64,000 nucleotides of DNA from Brettanomyces bruxellensis (Eukaryota > Ascomycota > Pichiomycetes > Pichiales > Pichiaceae): the NCBI RefSeq assembly GCF_011074885.1, contig NC_054689.1, positions 186,001 through 250,000 on the forward strand, written 5' to 3'. This document shows, in pieces, positions 26,087 through 34,546 of the stretch. The notes below the pieces were generated by a model that made no database searches, was not told the origin of the DNA, and saw only the letters and a list, made by a program, of their open reading frames with translations. Every line of letters starts with the position of its first letter. Position 1 is the first letter of the stretch. The position numbers and the translations under genes are program-made.

Positions 26087-27355
26087 TTATCTGGCAATCC
26101 TCTTGGCCACATTACCGTTATACGCGGCAGAAGAATTAGAAATTCCCAGAGGAAATGGCCTCTTCATCCTATTCACTGCTCGCATATGCTGGTGATGCTC
26201 AAAAGCTTGCTTACCGCTGTTTCCAAGAATATCCGTGTCCTCCCTCTGAATTTTACGCTGTGGATATCTAAACTTGGACCCTTCAAATATATTTTCTGCA
26301 GGTTTCGGGTACTCCTTGAACCACGGATGATTCAATGCATCCAATGCATTTATACGCTTTGATGGATCATACTCTAGCAGCTGTGAAAGAAGTCTGAGGC
26401 AGTTCTGGTTGGATCCATTATTCGAGCGATACCAAGCTTTCAAGCTTGGAGGAAATAAGGTGAACCTCGTCAGTTGGGGATATTCAGGATAACTGTTCAA
26501 AGAGGGCCATTTGGAAAGTGTTGGTGTTCCCAGAATTTCAAGAATCTTTAGTAGCTGGTTTTCCTGAAATGGGACGTGCTTCTTGTTGTCGATCTTTGTC
26601 TCTTCACCCTTAAACAGGGGCCTAAGCGAGAGCAATTCGGCCAGTATACACCCGACAGCCCAGGTGTCTATTGCAGGTGTGTAGTCACGTGCCCCTAATA
26701 AAAGCTCTGGTGCACGATACCAGATCGTGACCACCACTTTATCACCAGTGTAGAGACCTTGGAGTGGATTATTAAACTTCCTTGCAAGACCCAAGTCTCC
26801 AATCTTGATTACTCCGTCACTAGTAACCATAATATTTGCCGGTTTGAGGTCCCTATGAAGGATCCAGTTCTGGTGAAGAAACGAAAGCCCTTGCATTATC
26901 TGATAGACTGCAGATTTCAACGTGATCTCCGGTATTGGACGAGGCTTCGGGTGTGAATGGTAGTGAATAATCTGAAGTAAGTCATACTCAGCGAACTCAA
27001 ACACCATGTATATGCATTTCTTTTCCAGTATGATCTCCGAAAGCTTTGATATGTTTTTATGATTCAACTCTTTGCAGAGTGACATCTCCCTGATTGCACT
27101 CTGTGATATTCCTGTATAATGTGCCACCTCGTTGTCTTTCGAGTCTGTTTTGAATTTCTTGATTGCGTATAAATGATCTTTGAAATTCCCCAATTTGCCC
27201 TTTGCTTTGTAAACCTTTCCATATGTTCCAGCCGCTATGTATCCAAGAATTTCGTATCTCTCGGTCACAGACACTCTGCTCTCATCTTTTCGTTCTCTGT
27301 ATGGTCGTATTGTAAAAAAATGGCTGGTTGCCATTCGCATGGGTTGCACCACCAT
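26087..27355 (-). CDS. SSN3: Cyclin-dependent kinase SSN3/SRB10 (CDK8) of Mediator
   Basis: This 422-aa protein starts at ATG 27353-27355. It has a complete kinase domain: glycine loop [16 protein letters not shown] (about 34-49), VAIK-like YAIKKF, and the cyclin-binding helix [10 protein letters not shown], equivalent to PSTAIRE and SMSAIRE. The catalytic loop is [11 protein letters not shown], and the DLG variant is [12 protein letters not shown], as in yeast Ssn3. The activation segment is [18 protein letters not shown]8 with cyclin C forms the Mediator kinase module and phosphorylates transcription factors and the Pol II CTD. The absence of an activating Thr in the T-loop agrees with CDK8 biology. 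A basic C-terminal tail ends the protein. Confidence 0.95.
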   Translation of the reverse strand: MVVQPMRMATSHFFTIRPYRERKDESRVSVTERYEILGYIAAGTYGKVYKAKGKLGNFKDHLYAIKKFKTDSKDNEVAHYTGISQSAIREMSLCKELNHKNISKLSEIILEKKCIYMVFEFAEYDLLQIIHYHSHPKPRPIPEITLKSAVYQIMQGLSFLHQNWILHRDLKPANIMVTSDGVIKIGDLGLARKFNNPLQGLYTGDKVVVTIWYRAPELLLGARDYTPAIDTWAVGCILAELLSLRPLFKGEETKIDNKKHVPFQENQLLKILEILGTPTLSKWPSLNSYPEYPQLTRFTLFPPSLKAWYRSNNGSNQNCLRLLSQLLEYDPSKRINALDALNHPWFKEYPKPAENIFEGSKFRYPQRKIQREDTDILGNSGKQAFEHHQHMRAVNRMKRPFPLGISNSSAAYNGNVAKRIAR

Positions 27356-28086
27356 CTTTTTTGTAATCTTGTATCTATAAGTACCTCGTTGTTACCAATT
27401 CTGTATCTTCTATTGGATATGTCGTGATGTCTATAAATGGATAGCAGTTCGCTCTTGTTGGACTAGGAAAGGAGTAAATGCAGAAAGTAAATTCTATCAA
27501 ACACAAATGAAAGAAAATAGCAAATAAAACAAAAATAGCAACAGATTTTCTAGCAGATTGGACGGGTGTTGTTCCCTGTAATACACTTCTATGCTCCTTA
27601 AATGTTCCTGTTGTCAGCAATTGATGAACAAGCACATAAGCGGCCCGAGATCAGCGATCGTTTCCATTTTTATACCGTGCATTAAGAAAAAAAAAAAAAA
27701 AAAAATTTGAAATAAATTGATCGAATAGAAAAATTAAAGCAAGTCCAACAATCGGTACCGCGAACCGCAACCAGCCAGCCAGCCAAAGCCAATTAAAGGA
27801 CTAGGCACATTTACAGTCAGACAGTACAAGAAGAAGAATGTACAGCTTAATTTCAATCGGTCCCTCAACTTGCTCAGTTAATACCACAAACAATTCAAGA
27901 AACTTCATTAAAAGCCAGCTTTATTAATATCAATATATACGCTATCGCCAAGTCATCATCGATCGTATCTTAGAAACTAGGCTGTGAAGGTCATAATCTG
28001 TAAACCTGCCAGCCAGGAAATTGTATGTGTTTACATGTAATCCAACATTTGGAATAACGAATCCGCGAGCAGTACGTAAGCATCGA
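27356..28086. promoter_or_regulatory. SSN3 upstream region with an A19 tract
   Basis: These 731 bp lie between the SSN3 start and the 3' end of the FAM210-type gene. They contain A19 (27687-27705) and a short CCAG microsatellite near 27772-27785. The open frame at 27375-27635 begins with GTG and lacks Met, so it is not called. Confidence 0.45.
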
Positions 28087-28781
28087 TTATTTGCGAGCAC
28101 GAGGTTTGACGATGTTGTTTCTCTTAAATAAAGATGTGAATACCCGCACAATTGGACGTAAGCACCATCTATCAAACCATGGTGCTAATATAACACACAG
28201 AGGAATTCTAACCGGTAGAAATGCCTTTGTTAGAGCATATGAAGCTGCTCCGGCTGCCGCCATTTTGGCCTTGCTTTCGGCATCCATGTCCAAATTAATT
28301 AGTCCTCTCTTTATAGTATCCAGGCCTTTATCGTATTCTTCTTTCGGTAAATTTTCTGGAGAACGGTCCGATTTAAAGAACCAATACCACAGTAGAAGAA
28401 ATGGAACAATAACTGCAAATTGCTGTAGTATCACTATGCTGAATCCAAAGCCAACCGGCCTAACATGATTTCTTTCATGAACGGTCTGAGAAATTTAGGT
28501 GTTTTAACATAGTATCTATTTCTCATTAGGCGTTCCTCTTTTAATGCATCTTCCGAATCTGAAAGTGTTGTAACCTTATGCTTGGTTGTTCGTGCCCCTG
28601 ATCCGGATATATTTGGTTTCGGCTTCTTAGCCTTTGGTTGATATATTAAACGTGATGATCTAGTACTGTGGAATTGCCGAATTCTCCAATCATTGATTCT
28701 TAATTTTGAATATTTCGCTGGAAAGCTTCTCAGTGCAATGCTTGATTGTTTGCCAATACCAATTGTAAGAAGTCTAAGCAT
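28087..28781 (-). pseudogene. FAM210/DUF1279-type mitochondrial protein (NAT2-like), coding frame broken by one base
   Basis: Two overlapping frames make up one protein. Frame 1 (ATG 28779-28781 to TAG at 28434-28436, 115 aa) holds a mitochondrial presequence (Arg-rich, ...RQFHSTRSS) and a linker ending FLRPFMKE. Frame 2 (open from about 28494 to 28087) has no ATG but carries the DUF1279 domain. That domain includes VRPVGFGFSIVI, a membrane helix, and the family signature ALTKAFLPVRIPLCVILAPWF. Frame 2 lies one base back from frame 1. A one-base deletion in the AAA run near 28475 would explain the break. No splice sites suit an intron. FAM210/Nat2-type proteins are mitochondrial inner-membrane proteins of poorly defined function. 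The break may be an assembly error, an allele or a real pseudogene. Confidence 0.7.
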
Positions 28782-29145
28782 TATGAATGTGCTTGACTAA
28801 GGTGTGAGAAAAAAGGAATATCCGATCTAATAAATATTGAACAACCCCCTGTGTATTGATTTCAAACTGCAAGTAGATCACAAAATAACTTCCAAACTCG
28901 TATGATAATCCAGAAAGAGCAATTAAATACATTTATATCATGATTACAACTAGACACATGTCCAGGCCTTCAACCGAATCCCCGCTATTTTTTCATCAAC
29001 TATTTTTTTAATATTTTTTTTCGCTCCACAAATACAGACAATGCTGAACTTCCACATACTCTACACCCCTGCAAAGAAAGTATAAATACCAAGATCACTC
29101 AATTCATATTTGATACAAATAAATAACTTTGATTACATTTCAACC
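28782..29145. promoter_or_regulatory. Upstream region of the FAM210-type gene
   Basis: This 364-bp AT-rich interval lies downstream of ADI1. It presumably holds the ADI1 3' UTR and the next gene's promoter. Nothing else was recognised. Confidence 0.4.
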
Positions 29146-29682
29146 TCAGGTCTTCACCGCTTTAAGATAGTTCTTTCTGTAAATGTTGTCCTCCGTTCCT
29201 GGAGTGCTGCGAAAATGTGCTTCCCACTTTGGTCTATCCTTAAATAACCTTAATGCTTTGATATACTTGGTGCTACTCAAAGTAAACCTATGAAATATTC
29301 CAGGCGGAAGAATCAATAAGTCATGCTTAAATATTTTGGCTCTTATCCAACGATCATTCGAGTCCCTGACATCAAAATAGCCTTCACCATCTAGAATGTA
29401 TCTAATCTCTTCATCTTCATGAAGGTGTTCCTCAAAAAATTTGTCAAGTTGTTTCGATAATGCTTCTTTTCCACCGGGAAAAGTCTCTTCACTTAAACTG
29501 ATAACATCTCTATTTTTGTAATTGCGTTCTTTTGCAATCTTGTTCACCCCCTCTTCAGTTTCCACGTGTCTGTAGAACACTCCTAGATCAGCTAGCTGCT
29601 TTTCAGTAACTACTTTCCCACTGTTATGATCTTCGGTATAAGGGAGATCGCTAGTCTCGTCATAATAGTAAAATTCTGCCAT
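29146..29682 (-). CDS. ADI1: Acireductone dioxygenase
   Basis: This 178-aa cupin starts at ATG 29680-29682. Metal ligands follow the ARD pattern HLHEDEEIRYILDGEGYFDV (HxHx4E, about residues 88-107) and a distal His in PPGIFHRFTL (about 126-135). In the methionine salvage pathway the Fe form converts acireductone to 2-keto-4-methylthiobutyrate and formate, recycling 5'-methylthioadenosine. The length equals yeast Adi1 (179 aa). A TATATAAAA element about 100 bp upstream is in place for a promoter. Confidence 0.95.
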   Translation of the reverse strand: MAEFYYYDETSDLPYTEDHNSGKVVTEKQLADLGVFYRHVETEEGVNKIAKERNYKNRDVISLSEETFPGGKEALSKQLDKFFEEHLHEDEEIRYILDGEGYFDVRDSNDRWIRAKIFKHDLLILPPGIFHRFTLSSTKYIKALRLFKDRPKWEAHFRSTPGTEDNIYRKNYLKAVKT

Positions 29683-30106
29683 CTTTGTCCCTTGGAGGAT
29701 GTATATTATTCCAAGACTTAAGTAAGTGATTTGGTGCGTAAGATTTAAAAGAGTATGATCGATTTTTTGGAAAGTTCTCCACTTTTATATATTCATTGAT
29801 AAATAATTGTAGTAATCCCTCGCGAGCCACAGCGAAGAAAAATTAGTTTTGGGACATGTGCTCGCCAGAAACTCTCCCCACCAAATCTAGAGAGAGCCAC
29901 ATTTCAAAAAAAGTATCCTACAATAACTATTCGCCAAATGATGAATTCAAAGTTAACACTATTTAATGGTGGCAAACCAGGCATACAAAAGTACAGAACA
30001 TAAAAAAAAAGTTTAAAAATCCAAAAAAAGTAAAAGAATAGGCAATCCTAAAGATCAATGTAATGTTGTCTCAATAAAGAGGGAATTCACCTCAGTAGCA
30101 ACAAAT
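29683..30106. promoter_or_regulatory. ADI1 promoter region with TATA element
   Basis: These 424 bp lie between the ADI1 start and the 3' end of the cyclin-like gene. A TATATAAAA (minus strand, 29783-29791) sits about 100 bp from the ADI1 ATG. A 10-base A run lies near 30003. No RNA gene was seen. Confidence 0.55.
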
Positions 30107-30793
30107 TTAATATATCACCTTGAGGTGTTTCTTGACAACAGTCTTTAAAGATTCCCTAAGCATCTGAAGATCAGAAGATGAAACTGTTTTTACTGTGTGA
30201 AGATTTCCCAAGCCACGTCCCAACATGACAAGATCTGTAGAAAGTCTATTAACAGTAAGACCGGTAACTCTGCTCCAAAAAGAAAAGTTTATGCTATTTG
30301 TGCGATCGGACGCAACAGATCCCAATAGAAATGAATACAGGATGAGCTTGCGATGATCATTCATGAACTGGGAAATGGCATAACCATTTGAAGCAAGTCT
30401 GTCCAAAATTACCATATTGGCCAAAAACTGGTTCAACGACACTTTTGTGCGCTGAATCAGTTGGATCAGAAAACTGCATGTTCCAGTAGTTGCAACCATA
30501 CAGTTGTTTCCGGATATTTGAGACACTCGGCGGTCAAATTCCTGGGATGAGATGCGTACTATCAGATTCATGAGAGTGGCTCTTTCCTGTTTCTCGATAG
30601 ATGATACCTGAGAATTCGCCATTATTGAATAATTAAAATTGGAGTCCAACTCGAAGTCTGACTCATAATCCGAATCTGAATCCGGTGTTAAATCAGGAAG
30701 TAGCTCTGGAGTATTGGTCGCTTGATCAATGTCGCTCCTAACAAAATTTGTGCGATTGGACGCAGCTTTTTGATCGCAGAAAGTCTTTGACAT
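30107..30793 (-). CDS. Divergent cyclin-fold protein (PHO80/PCL-like), tentative
   Basis: This 228-aa protein starts at ATG 30791-30793. The first ~70 residues are acidic and Ser/Asp-rich. From about 75 the order resembles a single Pho80-type cyclin box. It runs RTKVSLNQFLANMVILDRLA (helices 1-2), then LILYSFLLGSVASDRTN in the place of the usual LLAALLVASKFL.D. FWSRVTGLTVNRLSTDLVML follows, resembling the W.KI.GLS..E...LE segment. If correct it would pair with a Pho85-type CDK. Identity is low and key cyclin residues such as the central Lys are not clear. It could be another all-helical protein. No orthologue is named. Confidence 0.55.
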   Translation of the reverse strand: MSKTFCDQKAASNRTNFVRSDIDQATNTPELLPDLTPDSDSDYESDFELDSNFNYSIMANSQVSSIEKQERATLMNLIVRISSQEFDRRVSQISGNNCMVATTGTCSFLIQLIQRTKVSLNQFLANMVILDRLASNGYAISQFMNDHRKLILYSFLLGSVASDRTNSINFSFWSRVTGLTVNRLSTDLVMLGRGLGNLHTVKTVSSSDLQMLRESLKTVVKKHLKVIY

Positions 30794-32576
30794 GTTGCGT
30801 TAAAGCCAGCAAGTATCAAAGAGTGTGTGTAGATTCTGCGGTTCAATGGAACTCTGTAAATGAAATTAACTGTGTATATAAATTTATTGTTTTACCAGCG
30901 GTATTTGTACGATGGTATGAACGGCAAAAGATAACAATAATTTGTGGTAGCACCGAATTGTGGTATGTATTGTTCCCTTTCAGACTTAAAATAAAAATGA
31001 TATGATTTTCAAAACTTCTGCCCCTTTACTGTTGTTATCAAGTAGAAGCTATGTGATAAGTGATTTCGCCCAAAGTTGAACCTCTCTAAATAATATTATA
31101 GGAGGCCATGATTGCACTCTTAATCCTTTTTTTTTCAAGTAACTCTATGCGTAATAATAATGATTGTATGAGATATAAAAGATAAATGCCAAAAATGTGA
31201 CAGATACTAGTTGAACTGTGTATGCAGATGCGTGTGTTGAAAGGCCCTTCAAGGCTATTTCTCTTAATATATATAAAACAGTCTGTTTAATCTGAAGTCC
31301 GATGACTCGAATAAGATCCTCGACTAATCAACTTGTTTTTGCCGCCTACGGAAGTTCACGGTTTCCAGTGCAGGCGATCAACGCAAAAGCAAGCTAGAAT
31401 AAAAGAAGATCAATATGGGAAAGTTATGGCAACCTAAAATGGATTGACAAAGGATTACACGATAACTTTATATGGTATCCAGTGCGATCAATATATTATA
31501 CCCGTTATCAGTCAGACCCGGGGCAATGATAATAGAAGCAGCAGGAAAGCAAGCAACAGATGACCTGAGCGATGAGTAAAAAGAAGCAAAGATGACTAAG
31601 TATCAGAAAGGGGATAATTTAAAATTAAGAATCAAGAAAAAAAAATGAATGCAGGCGAATAACAAATATTGACTTTCCCATGAGAATTAGACGAAGCTCC
31701 TCAGAAGAGTCATAGAAAACAGAACAAAGCTTTCATGCCGCACAACGAGATGGAATAATTTCTTTAAAACGGCAACTCCCCGCGTTTACGACAAAGAGTT
31801 TCTCCGTCCGGAGCCTTACAGTTGTGCGTTGGAGCCGATGGGAAAGGGCATAAGTGTAAGGATGAGTCTACTTTTTTTAAAGCTGTGACGCACTAAACGG
31901 CATCTGGTAGAATATCATCTAAGTCTGTTTTGGGCCCCGGCCGAAATAACAATAGGAATCAGTAGTGGATCGCGGCTATTCAAGGCAAAAAAATAAAATA
32001 AAAAAGTGCCGTCCACAATGGAGGGTGACCTATGACTCAATTAATCTCGCCGTTAACTTCTATAACAATCGACCAAAGTGAGAAAAAATTTGAGAGTTCA
32101 AAAAAATTCAGAGCTTCTGCGGTCAGGGGGGAGTCAAGAAAAATTTTGGAGAGGAGAAGTACAAAAAAAAAAAATTTATGCGAAACCGAAAGTCAGTCTT
32201 AGACTCAGTACACCGCTATGACACATTCTGCCATTCGAGAAAAAAAAATTGTGGAATTTTGTAGGAAACTTGCAAGCCCAGCTTCTCGCGGCATTTAGAC
32301 TCCAGGTGGGCTGTTACCCTTTTACTAAGCCACTTTCCGAACCACAGTAAGGGAGTAGACAGATAAAATAGTGTGGTGTTTCAAAAATACCAGACGATTG
32401 ATTTGAACGCGCGTCTATAGTCGCGTCGTCTCGTCTGTACTTTCTACCTTACAACTACTCACCAAGTAAAAGTTACCAACCGTACTGTGCGGTTTTCATT
32501 CCAGATCTAAATGTAGCATTCTCTAACATTCTCATGTTTAAACCTGCATTTACAAAACTTCAGTAATGCCTGCTGC
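30794..32576. other. 1.8-kb non-coding region, candidate structured RNA
   Basis: This stretch between the cyclin-like gene start and the 3' end of the MPR1-like gene has only one incidental short frame at its left edge (30748-31005). A TATATATAAAA element (31267-31277) is followed by about 1.2 kb with GC-rich islands (for example 31771-31850, 31925-31980, 32270-32500), unlike the other AT-rich spacers. Several short inverted repeats occur at 32275-32494. I searched by eye for U1-U6, U3, RNase P/MRP, SRP, 5S and tRNA signatures and found none that hold. It could be an unannotated long non-coding RNA, a diverged RNA gene or simply promoter DNA. Confidence 0.35.
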
Positions 32577-33194
32577 TCAATTGTCTTGCTTATTGAAGCT
32601 ATAGCCAAACATAATGGCATCCACATAGCCTAAGCCTTTCAAATTGGCAGCCCGAGGAACCAATCCGATTCTTTGGAATCCCAAATCATCCCAGATCTTA
32701 ACACTGGCCACATTAGTCTTGAAGACTAAATTAAACACACTGTAATCATAGCCCAACTTGGGAGCCATCTTGATATAGTTTCGGCCCATAGTCTTTCCTA
32801 TTTTCCGGCCCCGAAGTTCTCTTGGAACTAAAAAGCCTGCATTGCATATGTGAGACGCTCTCCCAACATAATTGGGCTTGATGTAAAAGCATCCTAGGAA
32901 TTTGTTTTCATTCATATCCCAATTTTCTTTCGATTTGACGTCACCTTCAACCATGACGGCAACAAAATGCGGAAAGTAATAATCTAAGAAACCCTGTCGA
33001 TCCAATTTGTCCTGCTGCGGATATTCAGTACCTTCCTCAATCACATCATTCATGATTCCTTCTATTCGGCATATGAGTTCTTCAGAGGCCTCGCGATACG
33101 AATTGAATGGGAGAATTGTCACGTTAGTTCCATCTGGAAGCTTATCGTGAATTAGCTCTGTTATTTGAAAAGCTGAGGCACTGTTTCCACTCAT
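32577..33194 (-). CDS. MPR1: MPR1-like N-acetyltransferase (GNAT)
   Basis: This 205-aa protein starts at ATG 33192-33194. The C-terminal GNAT domain (about 70-200) contains GCFYIKPNYVGRASHICNAG and the acetyl-CoA loop ..RGRKIGKTMGRNYI (Q/RxxGxG/A-like). The segment YSVFNLVFKTNVASVKIWD and FQRIGLVPRA follow. All closely match S. cerevisiae Mpr1. Mpr1 acetylates azetidine-2-carboxylate and, physiologically, proline/arginine intermediates (P5C/GSA), lowering oxidative stress. The same function here is inferred from motif similarity. It shares a 1.35-kb divergent promoter with the HapX-type gene. Confidence 0.88.
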   Translation of the reverse strand: MSGNSASAFQITELIHDKLPDGTNVTILPFNSYREASEELICRIEGIMNDVIEEGTEYPQQDKLDRQGFLDYYFPHFVAVMVEGDVKSKENWDMNENKFLGCFYIKPNYVGRASHICNAGFLVPRELRGRKIGKTMGRNYIKMAPKLGYDYSVFNLVFKTNVASVKIWDDLGFQRIGLVPRAANLKGLGYVDAIMFGYSFNKQDN

Positions 33195-34546
33195 TGTTTC
33201 GTCGACTGTTCTAATAATAATATCAATAATTTACGGGGTCCTATGCAGGGCAACACGACTCTTCAATACTTTAGAGTTCTAATTTTCTGGTGTTCCAATG
33301 CCAAAGCGTGATCTGATCTCTCATCCCTATATTTCACATTTTGTTTTTACACGTTGCTGTCGTGGGACTAAGAATAAAATATTTAGTGCTTGATTTTTAG
33401 CGGTTAATCAGCATTTTCCTCCTATTTTCTCTCGAAACCGTTTTCGTTATCTTCGCGACTGCTTAAACTGGAAATCTTCTGGCGCTTAAATCCTTCTCTT
33501 ATCTCCTAAAGGCGGTCCATCGGATCTTCAACTATAAGGCATGCTGTCACTGTAGATCAAGAGGGCACAATTTTCTGTTTTTATCAAATACAGAATCTAT
33601 TATTACATTTAACTCATAGAAGGGATCTCCCCCGATTTTCAGTTGTTATCTTGATTTTGCTGATTTCAGAACAGCCACGCTAAACAGAAAATGGACAACC
33701 CCTTAAAGATTTGAAACGGAAACACTTTTCATTGAGATTTCTCTTATTCTTCAAACTTGCTTGTATCTATGGTGCTTAAGATGACTGCCTAATGAGGATT
33801 AATACTAACAAATAGCTTACCCCTTTTCCTTTATTTAATCAATTACACTATATCTCTTAAGATAGCAAACTACTACGTATAGCAAGATTGGTTTGTTCGG
33901 TGCTGATTTAGGATTGTATCTTCACCTCCGATAAATGCAGATCCTACCCTGTGTTAGATTTCACAGAATTGTTGTCCATAAGAGAAGTATTTTATGTCAA
34001 TGAAAAGTGTTGGTATTATTACCAACAGCTACTGTGATGCGCTTTTAAATGAATTTAATTGGATATAAAAGTGTGATTACATGAAACAGCCAAGACAATT
34101 TGATAATCGCATAATTAGGTCTATTTCAGTTAAAACCTTTATGTCTGATATTTGCTCAACAGTTCCTGTGAATCTTTTCTCCGATATCACCATGCCTTTT
34201 CCCTTGCTCTGAGCATTGTTACCTTGAAAGCTCAGTACCGCAAAAAAAAAAAAAAAAAAAAAAAAAAAAGGAAATTCAGCAATCTTTTTTTTTCTCCCAG
34301 TGCTATTCGTTTGAAGCTTCCAAGTACTCGGCCCAAGCCCGATAAAGTACGTGCCACACGAATGCATCAAAAGGTCAGCTTTATATATATACATGCTCCT
34401 TTTACTGGTTTATATTTTTGCCTTCATTTTCGATAAAAAGAGCAACTCCAGCCATCCTGTTCTACCGGCATAGCTATATTATTTAAAGTGCGAATATTCA
34501 AGCGTAATCTACCTAAAAAAGCAGGGTGTTAACCAAGTTATATCGG
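33195..34546. promoter_or_regulatory. Divergent promoter of MPR1 and the HapX-type gene, with an A28 tract
   Basis: These 1352 bp hold an A28 homopolymer (34242-34269) and a TATATATATA stretch (34381-34390) about 160 bp before the HapX ATG. There are CCAAT (33293-33297) and ATTGG motifs, the binding site of the CBC complex that HapX partners. CCAAT is common by chance, so autoregulation is only a suggestion. Frames crossing the A tract are artefacts. Confidence 0.5.
34242..34269. repeat. A28 homopolymer in the MPR1/HapX promoter
   Basis: This is an uninterrupted run of 28 A, the longest homopolymer in the window. Poly(dA:dT) tracts stiffen DNA and deplete nucleosomes in yeast promoters. Confidence 0.9.

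Noticed and set aside
27375..27635. 86-codon minus-strand ORF upstream of SSN3
   Set aside because: It opens with GTG and lacks any later Met. It lies in a promoter region.
28434..28781. Programmed -1 frameshifting in the FAM210-type gene
   Set aside because: The zero-frame context ATG AAA GAA is not an X XXY YYZ slippery site and no downstream stimulatory structure is evident. A simple one-base indel is more economical.
32307..32333. CCCTTTTACT loop in a GGCT/AGCC hairpin as a U5 snRNA loop I
   Set aside because: The invariant GCCUUUUAC has C in place of the first G, the loop is 15 rather than 11 nt, and no Sm site (AUUUUUGG) lies downstream at the right distance.
34077..34436. ORFs of 94-105 codons crossing the A28 tract
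   Set aside because: They contain poly-Lys or poly-Phe from the homopolymer and have no conserved sequence on either side.
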